Part shown: piece after piece, positions 34,120 through 47,570 of the stretch | Position numbering within the stretch: the stretch's first letter is position 1 | Layout: every line of letters begins with the position of its first letter | Assembly (NCBI GenBank): GCA_014058105.1 | Contig: JACGCM010001684.1 | Location: 124,001 to 188,000 of the forward strand | From: Kingdonia uniflora | Lineage: Eukaryota; Streptophyta; Magnoliopsida; Ranunculales; Circaeasteraceae | Direction of reading: 5' to 3' | DNA: 64,000 nucleotides | Notes under the pieces: generated by a model | What the model saw: only the letters and a program-made list of their open reading frames with translations | Told to the model about the DNA's origin: nothing | The model's database searches: none | Made by a program: the position numbers and the translations under genes

Positions 34120-37100
34120 TAAAGGATCCATCTATAAATCTCTCACAATCTCATGTCGCCTCTTTTCTCTCTCAATTTTCTGCGAAAGCTATCTGCACAC
34201 AATCTCCACTTTTGGTTTATCAATCTGCCATCCTCAAACGCATCGATTGAGAAACTCCATTTGCCTTTCTCAATCCCTGTCTAACTATCCATCTACTGCA
34301 GTCGAATCGAGTTTACATAATTATACTTGTACTCTCTCTCTCTCTCTCTGTTTATATGATTTACCAATATATGCCGGTATTACACTTCTTTCTGATGAGA
34401 TTTAGATCATTTCTCACAAAGTGTCTACTAAATTGGGAGGAGATGAATTTTTCACAATAGTACCATGCACTTGATTGAAGTTACCATCAATCCCCAATGG
34501 TATTTTTATTGGATCTCTCATAGAAATCGAGTGAAATCTGCGAAAATAATATACAAGTATTTCAGTTTTTGTTTGTTTTCCTAGTAAAGTAGTAATTGGT
34601 AGAATAGTTTATAGTACCATGTTCTATTATTTGTGATGATGGTGGATTAGGTTTTTGGATGTGAATTCTGAAGGGGAGGTTTAGGTTTTTCTTCTGTTAA
34701 ACTTTAGATGTTAGTGGGTGTGAAGGTGGAATGACGTGGCTCTTTCAATTTATAAATACAAGTGGGCAACCTATTTGCTAAACATAATTAATATGAAAAA
34801 AAATGGTTACATCTTTAGAATTTAGAGAAAAGCTATAGTTTTGAAGAAAACCAACAACGGAGGTCTTCAGTAATTATTGGAGTTGATTTTTGTGTTTGAT
34901 GATGAATCTAGTTATATGCCCCATTTTGGTTTACTATTATTTATGTTTATATTTGGTAATGTAGAGAATGAAACTATACCCTTCGATCTTTGATAAAAAT
35001 CTTAGAGCAAGGATCCCAGAGATGGAACCAAGCATGCATTGCTTGATGAATTGAATGTATTGGATATATGTTTTAGAAGTAGTCCTTTAACTTTATATAG
35101 GGTACTTAGTTATATTTCCATTTTGAAGACCCCGCAATACTGACTAGTATATTGGAAGCACCAGAGACCTTATGTTGGCAGGGAGGAAGTTTATGCAGCT
35201 GATTTGATTTTGGCACCTAAGTGTTCTCATCTCAAAGATGTTCTTAGTCATTTCAAAAGTTGTAGTCATGTTAACAACTACATGAAGGTTTGTTCAAATT
35301 CAGGAAATTATTATTTTTAGCTTTGACAATGTTACATTTAGCCTGTTTTGCTTTTAGCATATATTTAATTTTGATGTTCTTTATTGTTCTAGAGCAATTA
35401 GCGTAGTTTATAGCTATTTACTATTTATTTTTTTCACTTAGTAGATTCCTTTAGATAGTATGTACATGATGTTTTCTAGATTTCCTAATCTATATAAATG
35501 TAACCACAAAAAAGGGAAAGTGAATTCGCGAAACGATACTTAAAACGGGAACATATCAATTTACTTTTACATGCCTGAAACACAAAATAGAAGAAAATTG
35601 TCAAGAAGACCAGAGCTGAAATTTGGGGAAGCATATAAGATTCATTAGCACTTTTCTTCAACCAAATTCATTATCTTGATCAAGATCAAGATGCATAGAA
35701 GATTCATTAGCACACTGATATAAAGACCCAGATTTACTATCTAGATCAAGATGCATATAGTTCAGTCATGCCTGCCTTTAAAGCCAAATTCAAGGCCATT
35801 ATTCAATTTGCATCACAGTATGCACTTTCCGTATAGTTTTGGATCATTCAGAGTCTCATAATTGGTTTTATTAACTGTTTTAAATATAAGATGTACTCCT
35901 TTTATTTTTTCAACTCCAAACTTACATTTTGGAGAAGGACCACCAGATTTGACTAAAACCTATATATAGCGGTGAAATTCTTAGGGGTATTACTATGGTT
36001 GAAATATGGAATCTAGTCTGAAGTTAAAAAATAATACAGCCAGGGTAGGTGAGTTTGTAAAAATATACTTCCCTTAAGTTCTGAAAAGGTCAATCTGAAA
36101 AGCGCATGTCTTTTTATCCGTTTTAAGTGGGTTTTTTTTTTGCTATGTAATTTTCTTCCAGAGAAGGCATAATGATAAAACTTAGAAAGAACTACAAGTT
36201 TTAGATAAAGAACAAAGAGAATTTCTTAGCAAAGTTAATAATGATGACATCATTCGTAGGGTAAGTTATTTTACAAAAGAAAATTTGTCGTTTACCAAAG
36301 TTCCATTTTTTTGATCTTCCTATCTAATTAAGAGTTATGTTGATGACTTAATTAGGGAGTGAATACAGGGAGGTGGGTGTTAATCTAGTTTGCACACGTC
36401 TGTTCAACCTGTACATGATCCAGCACTGAGTATTCTACTGAACCCACATCTCAGAATAATAATGTCAAGTAAAATTGCTAGATGAGTGAGTTCATCTACA
36501 TTTCATTGCAAAACAGAAATTGTTAGATATGATCATACTTATTTAAAACTGAATGCTATCTGTAAGCTATAACTAGTATCATAGAATGCAAACCACTCTT
36601 TGTAAACGATGTATAACATTAACAAGGACTATAGTTACTAATTTTATGTTGTGAATTTAATTTGATTAATCATAATTCTTCCTATCTTGAATATCAACTA
36701 TTTTTAGGTAAATAGAATACTAATCATTATGTTCTTGATTATTATTAAAATATGTTTCAGTGTCAATGGGAAAGTTTTTTCTATTTTATTTTTTGTGTCA
36801 CAAGTGTTATGATAGAGCTTGTTTTTGGTATTGAGCTGGGAAACTTCATAAACATAAAGGTATAAAGTAATATTATATTTTGTCTTATGGCATTTCTTTT
36901 GTATGAAGCCTACAAATCATAAGCTGTACGCATTTATTCGTGTATTATGTCTAGGTTTTCCATGAATTATTTTTAGAAGTATGGGATTTAACAATAAGGA
37001 CTAATTACAATGCACTATTTTTCGTCACATACAAACCTACTAGCTGCTAAACTCATAGGATCATAATATGGTGTAAATAATTTATCTGCTCAATCCATTT

Positions 37101-37760
37101 TTTTCTGGAATTTGTCTTAGGTTTCTTTCATCTTCAATTGGATCAAAAGAGAATGACGAATCATCAGGTCGAGTGAAACTTTGAAAGACATTGAGGTCAT
37201 TTCTTCATTGCTCATAGAAGACTGTAGGAACTATTGTTAAAGGGAAGCTGTTATTTTGGTTGGAGCAAGATTAAAGACTAATTGTATAAAGTTAGCTACA
37301 CGTGGTTCAGTTATTGTGGAAATTCAAACATTGTAAGAATATTTTTGATAAATAAAATGTTTTGTTTGTTGAATAAATTGTTATTTTTTTGCAAGTTCAT
37401 TTTTGTTCTGATATGTGACTCTTTTTAACGTTGCTAAAACTAAAGTTTATGTGAAAAGTGACCGAAAAAATCTATTGTACGACAATATAAGATTGTCGCA
37501 ACAGATGGTCAAAATATTTAGCGATGGATGATTCTTTTAGGTGACAGAATGTACCGTCCCGGATATGCAACAATTAGCGACGGGCTGCACTTGTCGTTAA
37601 ATCTATTAAATAAGGCGACCGGCTCTTCCAGCGTCAAGCTTTTGCTGACCCCAACATTAATGACAACAGTCTGATGGTCTATACTCGCCGTTAATGGGGT
37701 TCTGCGATATTGTATACCAGTCGCCGAAAACCTTTTTTTTGGTGGTGGTAACTGCATGTA
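34120..37760. other. AT-rich intergenic DNA with exon-like fragments
   Basis: No complete gene is supported. A promoter-like CATCTATAAATCTC at about 34130 is followed by a CT-rich, 5'-UTR-like leader with (CT)n at 34335-34350. Separate exon-like pieces with AG..GT borders occur (35144-35287 is the clearest). At 37520-37740 a stretch rich in GCGACGG/CGTCGCTAAA-like words (TTAGCGACGGGC, GTCGTTAAATC) recalls the subterminal regions of CACTA transposons, but no CACTA end was found. Confidence 0.4.
35144..35287 (+). pseudogene. Isolated exon-like fragment
   Basis: The frame reads WKHQRPYVGREEVYAADLIL, then APKCSHLKDVLSHFKSCSHV and NNYMK, closing at a donor-like AAG|GTTTGT. Codon use and composition (Lys, His, Asp, Cys) look protein-like, unlike the AT-rich surroundings. 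I do not recognise the protein. No neighbouring exon of the same protein could be connected, so this is probably a gene fragment. Confidence 0.35.
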
Positions 37761-38022
37761 TCCAACTATAAATACAGGCAGAACATGTAGCAGTGAGGAC
37801 GGATTCTTGACCTTTCATTATACCCACAAACCAAATCTATCTACATAGATTAACATATAGCGGATTTACATCTCAAAGACCTCTTCGAGGTCGTGGTTTT
37901 TCTTAGGCTTCATTGAGTTTCCACATAAAATCTATTGTATGTGAGTTTCTATTTGCAGTTGTATCATTTTTTTTACCTAAGTATTGGCGAGGTTTGCCAA
38001 CTGGGAAACTAGCCATTACACC

Positions 38023-38583
38023 TAGGGCTGCAAGTTTTTTTCAAAATTCCAAAATTTTTAAAATCCGATCTGATTTTTTTCGATTTTGGATCACTCTATT
38101 GCATTTTCGATTTTCGAAATTCAGATTTTTGATATTTTTTAAAAAATAATCGAATCGAAATCGGATATAAATACGTGATTCCGATTTTTCCGAAAATGTT
38201 CCAATCCGAAAAATTATAATATTTACATTTGATTTTTGATTTTTTTTTTGTAGTTTTATGATTTATTCTTAATGAACCCTACTCTAAAGTCAAAGGCTAT
38301 ATACATCGTACTATAACAAGTTTAACTAAAGTATGAGTAAGGGTTGAATGCTGATTTGGAGACAAAAAAAATTAATTTTTTCTATATTTGAATTCCATAA
38401 AATCATTATTTTTGATTTTTTATCTGAATTATTCGGAATTTTGATTTTTTCAAAAATTCGACTTTTCCGATATCGAAATTATTTTTGAATTTTCGAAAAA
38501 AATCAAACCGGAATAGATTTTTGATTTTCGAAAAAAATCAAAAAAAAATTTAAATAGCATTTTCCAATCTGAAAACAACCCTA
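38023..38583. mobile_element. MITE-like element with TAGGGYTG ends
   Basis: The left end TAGGGCTGCAAG and the right end CAACCCTA form a short imperfect inverted repeat. The inside is dominated by AATCGAAATCGGAT/CGATTTTCGAAA-type words on both strands, typical of non-autonomous hAT elements in plants. An 8-bp target duplication could not be recognised (ATTACACC left, AATTAGAA right), so the call is tentative. Confidence 0.35.
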
Positions 38584-38589
38584 AATTAG

Positions 38590-38830
38590 AATTGGTAAAC
38601 ATGTCGGGTTTGGGTTACACGGGTCAGGTCATAACAGGTTCATGGGTCAGAAATACAAACCAAAATCCGACACATTTGGTTAAACCAGTCAAAAATGCAA
38701 ATTCAAAACCGACCCTAATTTAAACAAGTCAACCCGACCCGGTCCTTTTGACCTGTTTAAATATTAATTTGGGTTTGGGTTGGGTCATGGGTCTTAACTT
38801 CAGTTGACATAATTATGTAAGAGTGGGTTT
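38590..38830. repeat. GGGTT/GGGTC-rich, hAT-like remnant
   Basis: The text TTGGTAAACATGTCGGGTTTGG and repeated GGGTC/GACCC words (for example AACCCGACCCGG) are typical of plant hAT-derived MITE ends. Similar words appear at 50160-50300. The sequence AGAGTGGGTTTGTTGAAG occurs at 38820-38838 and again at 49978-49995, on either side of the LTR element inserted at 38867. Confidence 0.35.
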
Positions 38831-38866
38831 GTTGAAGCTTTGGTTGGTAAGTATTGGTATTACATG

Positions 38867-39388
38867 TGTAAGGAGCTTATTCTGCATCTTGGACTCAAGC
38901 TCCATATTCGACCATCATACGACAACTCGACCTCATAAACATACACGTGCTTCATCTTCGACCATCATACGACCACTCGGCCTCGTCAACATACACGTGG
39001 CACATTTATGGAAGACACATTATGGAGCAGGAGTTACTCAAGCCATTACACAATCATTATGACTTATCAAAACCATAACATTCGTCATTAAAACAGATAA
39101 CGGTCATATTATAAGACCAATAAATAGGTTCATAGAAATGCAGAGAAGGGATAGCCTTTTCCTATCAAGAAAGTCTATCAAAAACTAGTCAGAACATTCT
39201 TTGTAATAGCTAGCAATCTCAAATAAGATCTTTCTCATTTTCTAAATCCTCAAGAGAGGTCGTGGTTTTTAACCTATTAAAAGGTTTTTCATGCTAAACT
39301 TTGTGTTAATAATTACTTTTTATTCGTAATCGCTCTGATTATCTTTGGTGTAAAGGCTAAGTCTGAATCCCAGAATTAGGCTATTACA
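38867..39388 (+). repeat. 5' LTR of the non-autonomous Tat-type element
   Basis: It contains a diverged repeat of CACGTGC/CACGTGG with CGACCATCATACGACCACTC (about 38915-38995), a TATAAGACCAATAAATAGG promoter-like region, and the AGAGAGGTCGTGGTTTTTAA block. The latter also occurs, in similar form, in the LTR at 7390. It ends GGCTATTACA and is followed by the primer site. Confidence 0.9.
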
Positions 39389-39566
39389 TTTGACGCCGTC
39401 TGTGGGAATCAAAGTTCTCAAACCCATTGTCTCAAAAACCGTTGATTATCCTCTACAGAATGGCACTTCCAGACCAGTTTATGGGAATGACACAGCTAGC
39501 CACAATTAGTTATTGCTCAAAAAAGGAACCAACTGGAACGTTTGAGGTTTTTGCTTTTCTATTTCT
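39389..39566 (+). other. Leader of the non-autonomous element up to the Copia insertion
   Basis: The primer site TTTGACGCCGTCTGTGGG is followed by a short untranslated leader and an ORF start MALPDQFMGMTQLATISYCS at 39460 that has no recognised domain. Bases 39562-39566 (TTTCT) are the left copy of the Copia target duplication. In the empty site they continue into the CT-rich leader at 44966. Confidence 0.6.
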
Positions 39567-40167
39567 TGTTGAGAAAACTGAGGGGGCAAATCGCACGCGG
39601 AAGCACAATACGATCAGCAAGAACTCAAAAAACCAACCCTAACCAAAAAGAATTTGAATAAAGGCAATAAAAACGCAACACAAGGTTTAATTAGGTGGAA
39701 ACCCTAAACAGGATCAACCCCCCCCCCCCCCCTGACAAGCACGACGAATTTATTATCACACTAAGGGTTACAAAAGGTTACAGAGGTCACTCAAACCTCA
39801 CATCTACCCTTACAGATAATCCCAGCAAGAAACCCTAGAAAGAAAACCCAAGAAACCTCTCCAGAGCTAAACCCTAGATTTCTCAATTTTCTCTCTCTAT
39901 CTCTTTCTCACAGTACAGAGGCCTTTAACATACATTTTCTATTTATAGACTTTCCATTAGGTTATCTCCGAAATACGCATCACGAGATAATCCATCGTTT
40001 TAGATCAAGTCCCCTTCAAAACGAATTTAGAAACAAACAAACAAAGCCAAAGTCGTTCGAACGAGTCATGAGGTCATTCGAACTAATTAAACAATCCCCT
40101 GGAATTTTGGCCCAAGCGCTATTTTCGTTCGAACGACTTCAACAATTTTTGAGCCGTATTCCTAACA
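39567..40167 (-). repeat. 3' LTR of the gag-only Copia element
   Basis: 601 bp; in element sense it begins TGTTAGGAATACGGCTC right after the polypurine tract (40168-40180) and ends GTTTTCTCAACA. It holds a 15-C run (39718-39732; 7 C in the other LTR) and three TTCGAACGA-type motifs (40056, 40077, 40128) next to CCTGGAATTTTGGCCCAAG (40099-40117). Confidence 0.88.
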
Positions 40168-40229
40168 ATCTCCACCTCGGCGATAAAACTGTTTCTTCTG
40201 CTGCATTCGTCGTATATCCTTGTCGCTTC

Positions 40230-42544
<2,315 letters not shown>

Positions 42545-42568
42545 CAAATCTCTCTCTAGTTCAGACAA

Positions 42569-43337
42569 GTTTAGGGTTTGTTTGCTATTTATAGTATAAT
42601 TTCACGTGCATTTCTAATCCACCAAACTTGTCTTTATCGCTGTATTGAATTTGCCGGTTGTAAACTTATTTGTAGGTAATTTAGTATTTATGTGGAGCTA
42701 TGTACAATTATATTGTTGGAACTGAAAAAAAATTGCACATTACACATTGTGCAAGGAAATTACTACTTTATATTGTCCTTAGTTGCGTTTATAAGGAGTA
42801 TGTTAAGATAAGTTTCACTTAAAGAAAAATGTGTTATCTTTTGATTTTTATCTCCACCTAGTGGTCATTTTACGAGGAGAACGGGAAGACTTTTCCTCTG
42901 GCTTTGTCTTTAATTGTAATATCTTTAGTTTTTAACCTAGCCAAGTGACAAAATTCCTACAGTTGTATGACAACATAATTTATAAAGGTCAGCTTGATAT
43001 AATAATATCAAAGCTTCAATACGATCAATTGCAACACACCTGAGAGAGGTATTAGTACGAATTAACATGAATAACTTTTGCGCAAAAACTGTACTCCGAA
43101 CAACCAAAAATATGCTTGTCAACAATCCAAGAACTAAATCGATAAACAAATGGAAAAAGTGAATAGAGTTAATTGCTTGTCAACAATGTAAAAATACATA
43201 TATAGATGGGAAGGATCCAGAAGTTACTAGGAATATAGAATAGCATTGCAACTACCAGTTTTTCCCACAATGTTTCTAGGTGACAGATGACAGGAGTAGA
43301 ACAAGATTGATATCTTTTCCCAATCCTCGGAGCTCCT
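42569..43337. other. Junction between RPN11 3' flank and 5' flank
   Basis: This piece separates the end of the C-terminal half (stop at 43340-43338) from the start of the N-terminal half. It must contain the 3'-UTR side of one end and the promoter/5'-UTR side of the other. A repeated 13-base word GCTTGTCAACAAT occurs at 43114-43126 and 43175-43187. A TATA-like CTATAAATAGC-type box (minus strand) lies at about 42580-42595, just upstream of exon 1. The exact junction cannot be placed by eye. Confidence 0.45.
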
Positions 43338-44093
43338 CTAGAATACGACTGTGTCAAGCATTGTCCCTAGAGTCTGAACAATGTTCGAGGACATCAAGTT
43401 GGAAATATGCTCTTCCAGATGCTTCTTGGCATCCTGTCTTCCAACATTTGCAATAGCAAGCTTTTCAGGAGATAGCTCGTCCTCTTCCTGAACTGCCTTG
43501 TTGTACTTAATTCCCAGGTTCAGCATTTCCTGATTGATAATCACCAGAAACCCATAAGTAACAAGAAGATAGAAATGCTAAAGCAAAGAGAGTATACTTA
43601 TAAAGATATGCTAAAGAGAATGCTAAAGAGTACTTAAGTGATGTCCCCCAGTTACCTGCACAGTCTGCTCATTGGTTTTGGAATGTGCATCAAATCGTTG
43701 TAAAGTTAATCCATCGGTCCACTTCTTTTTGTGTAGGTTCAGTAGCATCTTTTCTTCGAGTTCATTTTCCTGTAATTGATAGATATAGAATAGTAATGAC
43801 GGTTTAACCCGTGGATCAACGCCTGCAAAGTTATCATAAATGAATAAAATTTGTAAGTGTGACAGCTCATAAAATCAGATATATCGTGAAGTTCAAAGAT
43901 GTTGAATCCTACACACCTGAATGGACGGCTTGTTAAGATGTCCAAGGTTGGAAGTTGTCTGACGTGGTTCTTGGCCAAGCATCATGGTCTGCGGGTTGAT
44001 TAAACGGAAGGCGTCGATAACTACCTTACCCTTTACACTCTGTATTGGATCTATGACCACTGCAACAGCCCTTTGATTTAAAGCTTCAAAGCT
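43338..44093 (-). pseudogene. RPN11: RPN11 C-terminal exons, displaced upstream of the N-terminal exons
   Basis: Three exons follow one another. 44093-43917 starts [20 protein letters not shown] and includes [18 protein letters not shown]. 43822-43656 starts [19 protein letters not shown] and includes [19 protein letters not shown]. 43529-43338 starts [20 protein letters not shown] and ends [11 protein letters not shown]. Borders are GT-AG. These are residues from just after the JAMM region to the natural C-terminus of RPN11. A one-base deletion in an A-run after NYRK shifts the frame, so the product would be truncated. On the minus strand this half lies 5' of the N-terminal half (42544-41723), the reverse of gene order. 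Start codon and JAMM exon are missing. Confidence 0.92.
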
Positions 44094-44395
44094 CTGCAAC
44101 ACAAGTAAATCATTAGATTAGGTTTAGGTAAACAAAAATCGTGTCACTGATCAACTTTATTTATTCGAGAAAATCAGGTCCTTCAATCAAAACCATCAGA
44201 CCACGTAAGTTGGTCAAAATAGAACCCGAAGTCAGTATAGTTTTCACATTAATAAAACGGAAACCTAAGCTCTTCAACTGATCATATGTTTGTACTTCTG
44301 TTTACACATCAACTGGATTTCCATCAAAAGACAAGTCCTTTTTTGTTGCGAAAGGTAAACAAATTATTAATGAACTAAGATGAAGTTACATAATA

Positions 44396-44960
44396 ATCAG
44401 CAATAACTCAAAGAACCAACCCTAACCAAAGAAAATTCGAATAAAGATAATAAAAACACAACACAAGGTTTAATTAGGTGGAAGCCCTAAACAGGATCAA
44501 CCCCCCCGACAAGCACGACGAATTTATTATCATACTAAGGGTTACAAAAAGTTACAGAGATCATTCAAACCTCACATCTACCCTTACAATAATCCCAACA
44601 AGAAACCCTAGAAAGAAAACCCAAGAAACCTCTCCAGAGCTAAACCCTAGATTTCTCCATTTTCTCTCTCTATCTCTTTCTCACAGTACAGAGGCCTTTA
44701 ACATACACTCTCTATTTATAAACTTTTTATTAGGTCATCTCCAAAATACGTATCACGAGATAATCTATCGCTTTGGATCAAATCCCTTTTAAAACGAATT
44801 TAGAAACAAACAAACAAAACCAAAGTCGTTCGAACGAGTCATGAGGTCGTTCGAACGAATTAGACAATCCCCTGGAATTTTGGCCCAAGCGCTATTTTCG
44901 TTCAAACGACTTCCCACTCGTTCGAATGACTTCAACAGTTTTTGAGCCGTATTCCTAACA
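44396..44960 (-). repeat. 5' LTR (main part) of the gag-only Copia element
   Basis: It matches 39600-40167 closely and ends at the same CCTAACA. It lacks the last bases of the LTR in element sense; these are found at 41604-41670 next to gag. Bases 44396-44421 and 41645-41670 are an exact 26-bp duplicate, and the RPN11 DNA lies between the two copies. It contains four or five TTCGAACGA-type motifs at 44826-44935. Confidence 0.85.
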
Positions 44961-45057
44961 TTTCTCTCTCTCTATTGCGGTCTTCTTATTTGAGACGTGA
45001 AAGAAGAGCCACAAAATCTCTCTCTCTCATCATTCTCTCTATTTCCTATGGTACTTA

Positions 45058-45300
45058 ATGGCCACTACTGCTAGTAGTACTTCAACTCAATCTTTACACA
45101 ACAACAACAATGAGGTTAGTAGGGATGAAATCTAGGTTGCCGTTGCTAAAGCTGTTGAGCTTATAACACTTCATGCTACTTTGAAACAAGGAAACATCAA
45201 CATCAACAAATAGTCCTGCAAGCCCAGATCGATCATCCCTCATAGAGGATTCTCTGCCAATTTGGGTTTGTTTGATCAGATCGAAAGGTTTGCTTCTGAT
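45058..45300 (+). pseudogene. 5'-end fragment of a plant gene with a VAVAKAVEL-like motif
   Basis: A CT-rich, 5'-UTR-like leader (44966-45050) precedes ATG at 45058. The frame reads MATTASSTSTQSLHNNNNEV, SRDEI*VAVAKAVELITLHA, TLKQGNINI and then a second stop. The AVAKAVEL..LHA..QGN pattern reminds me of a family of small plant proteins annotated as hydroxyproline-rich, but that identification is from memory and uncertain. Two in-frame stops show it is a dead copy. In the site without the Copia insertion the leader continues directly from 39566. Confidence 0.45.
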
Positions 45301-47068
45301 TCACTTGTGGCAAGGCCAAATTTTGGAATGCTTTTTTGATCTCCCTGCCAAATTTTGAGAAGATCCGAGTTTGATTGATAGAGATGTTCGAGGCGGTACC
45401 ATCTAATCTTTAGCCATGTTTATAGTAACCGTGCTCTTCTTCGAGTATGTTACTATAGTGTTCTCTAATGCAATCGGCATCATCTGTGATCACAAAAGAA
45501 GAAAGATCTCGCCAAAATTAAGATTAGCATTCAGTCTTTGAAAGAGTAGTACAAAACAGTTTGAAAAATCTTTTTGAATCGAGCTTGAGCTTCGATCGAC
45601 CTCAACAATGGCCAGTCTTGGATCGACCTAAACAATGAGGTTTCTTACTCACTCTCTTTGATTCAAACTTGAAGGTCTCTCTTGCACTCAATTCGTTACA
45701 GTCAATCAAAGATTATAGGTGCAGCAACGAATCGAGCTCATAGATCTAGTTCAAGTGCTCAACAATTCTAACAAATCGAAGGCTTTACTCCAATCAATTC
45801 CGAGCTCAAGTTTTGTTCGAGTTTGAGTTTTGTTTCGATTTCGAGTTTTAATTCGAGTTCGAGATTTGTTTGACCTCAACAATGTTTTTTCCTCTTCATA
45901 TGAAGAAGATAATGCATTTCTTTCATCTTTCAACATTTCAAGCACTAAATCAGTCTGAACGATGGGGTTCCAATCCAGTTTATGAGACTTCAAACACTTT
46001 GCTGATTTTGATTCCTTGCCACCAATAGATGGAGGACTGCTGCTAAGATTACGTGTCTCAATCCAACACTTCTTCCTCAGCTCTAGTTGTTCCGGTGTAG
46101 TAGAAACATAGGGAAGTTGTTCCAAATTGTCAACAAGTCCTGAGTTACCCAATCGTTTAACTATGAGAATGCTTCTCTGATTGAAAAATCCACATCTGTT
46201 GTTATACTGAACTTGGAAAATGGATCACAATGGTCAATAATGTTCGAAGAAACATCGTCTACTCCTTGTCAAGATGGACGTTGGATATGATCAACATGGG
46301 CGGGATATTACGTCTACAGCGAGACGGGCATATAGAGATGCCTAAGTCACAATTCTCTAATGGGGTTTTGCTCCTCTTCATCGTTTGATCTCCATCGCTT
46401 TGACGATATGAACAACCGCTCGATAGTGTTGTTAAGCATAAGCAGTACAATCAACATAACTTTGTTTAGTCTAGTGATACTTTGATCTTGTCTCTCCATC
46501 AATCAAGCAATGTGGAGGATCATTGGATGTTGTTGTTATGTCGATATTTGTTATTTCTGATCACGATTTAATTGTTGCGGCAGATACTACTGTTTCCGAT
46601 TTGGTTCAAGAGATTGTGACTAAATACAAAATCTGTCAACACCGGGTTTCCTTGCAATTACGACGTTGTTTTGGGTACACAATGGCTCCGTTCTTTAGGA
46701 GTAAGTAATTGGAATTTTGCCAATTTGATCATGAAGTTTTGCTAACTTGGGTTCGAGTATACTTTGGTCAGGGACATGGCGACATCTCCCCATTACTCTG
46801 AGTGCCAATTTCTTACCACCACGCTTAGCAGGTGTCTCCCCATTACATTCTTATGTGGGTACAATTCCTTCGGCTTTATCTCAACCACCATTGGCACCTC
46901 ATCTCTCTGATTATTACAGACCAAACATGGCGCTTAAACATGGCATTGTGATATGTCTTCCCCAGTCTAGCAACCCTAGCCGGTCAAGCACCTCGTCTCT
47001 CATGAGACATCTTTTGTAAAATCTTACAGCGGTCATGATAAAGAATCCGTTCTTCTTTTTATATTGCT
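45301..47068. other. Internal region of the non-autonomous element with unassigned coding-like pieces
   Basis: A 133-codon minus ORF (45751-46152: LVDNLEQLPYVSTTPEQLEL, then Arg/Thr/Lys repeats) and plus-strand stretches at 46529-46708 (DLIVAADTTVSDLVQEIVTK) and 46770-46990 (HLPITLSANFLPPRLAGV, SYVGTIPSALSQPPLAPHLS) look partly coding. I recognise none of them. They may be further captured gene fragments or old gag. Confidence 0.35.
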
Positions 47069-47570
47069 TGCTTCTTTCAACAGTTTTTCAGGTCGGTTCG
47101 TAAATTCGACTACTTGACCATGCGCCATGGATTCATCTCTGTTCATTTAGCTCTTGGCAGTAAGTTTGATTTCCAAAAGTATATTAAAAGGTCGTTAGAA
47201 GATGACTTCAAAGTGGGTGTGGGAATTAGTCGTCTCTTATGGGCAACAGTTGTGGTGTTCTTACTTCTAAATGTTAATGGACGGAAGACAATTTTTTGGG
47301 CATCCCTAAGTCCATTGATTGTAATTATAGTTGTTGGCGCAAAGCTTCAAACTATTATAAATCAAATGGCACTCGATATTCAAGAAAGACATGCAGTCAT
47401 TCAAGGGATTCCTTTTGTGCAAGTTAGCGACAAATATTTCTAGTTCGGCCGTCCTGCTTTAGTTCTTTCTCTCATCCACTTCATTCTATTTTAGAATGCC
47501 TTCCAGATAACATACTTCTTTTTGATATGGTATGAGTTTGGATTAAAATCTTGCTTCCATGACAAATTTG
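47069..47570 (+). pseudogene. MLO: MLO-family gene fragment inside the LTR element
   Basis: One continuous frame reads CFFQQFFRSVRKFDYLTMRH, GFISVHLALGSKFDFQKYIK, RSLEDDFKVGVGIS, then hydrophobic WATVVVFLLLNVNG, IQERHAVIQGIPFVQVSDKY, F*FGRPALVLSLIHFILF*N and AFQITYFFLIWYEFGLKSCF with HDKF. This is the middle of MLO proteins, seven-transmembrane plant proteins whose loss in some species gives powdery mildew resistance. The conserved Trp after SDKYF is now TAG, and the Gln/Asn region has a second TAG; both fit C-to-T type changes. About 167 codons run without an intron, though MLO genes are usually split into short exons. So a copied mRNA is possible. It lacks both ends of the protein. Confidence 0.88.

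Noticed and set aside
37518..37757. CACTA transposon end
   Set aside because: Words such as GCGACGG occur, but no CACTA terminus, 3-bp duplication or transposase was found.
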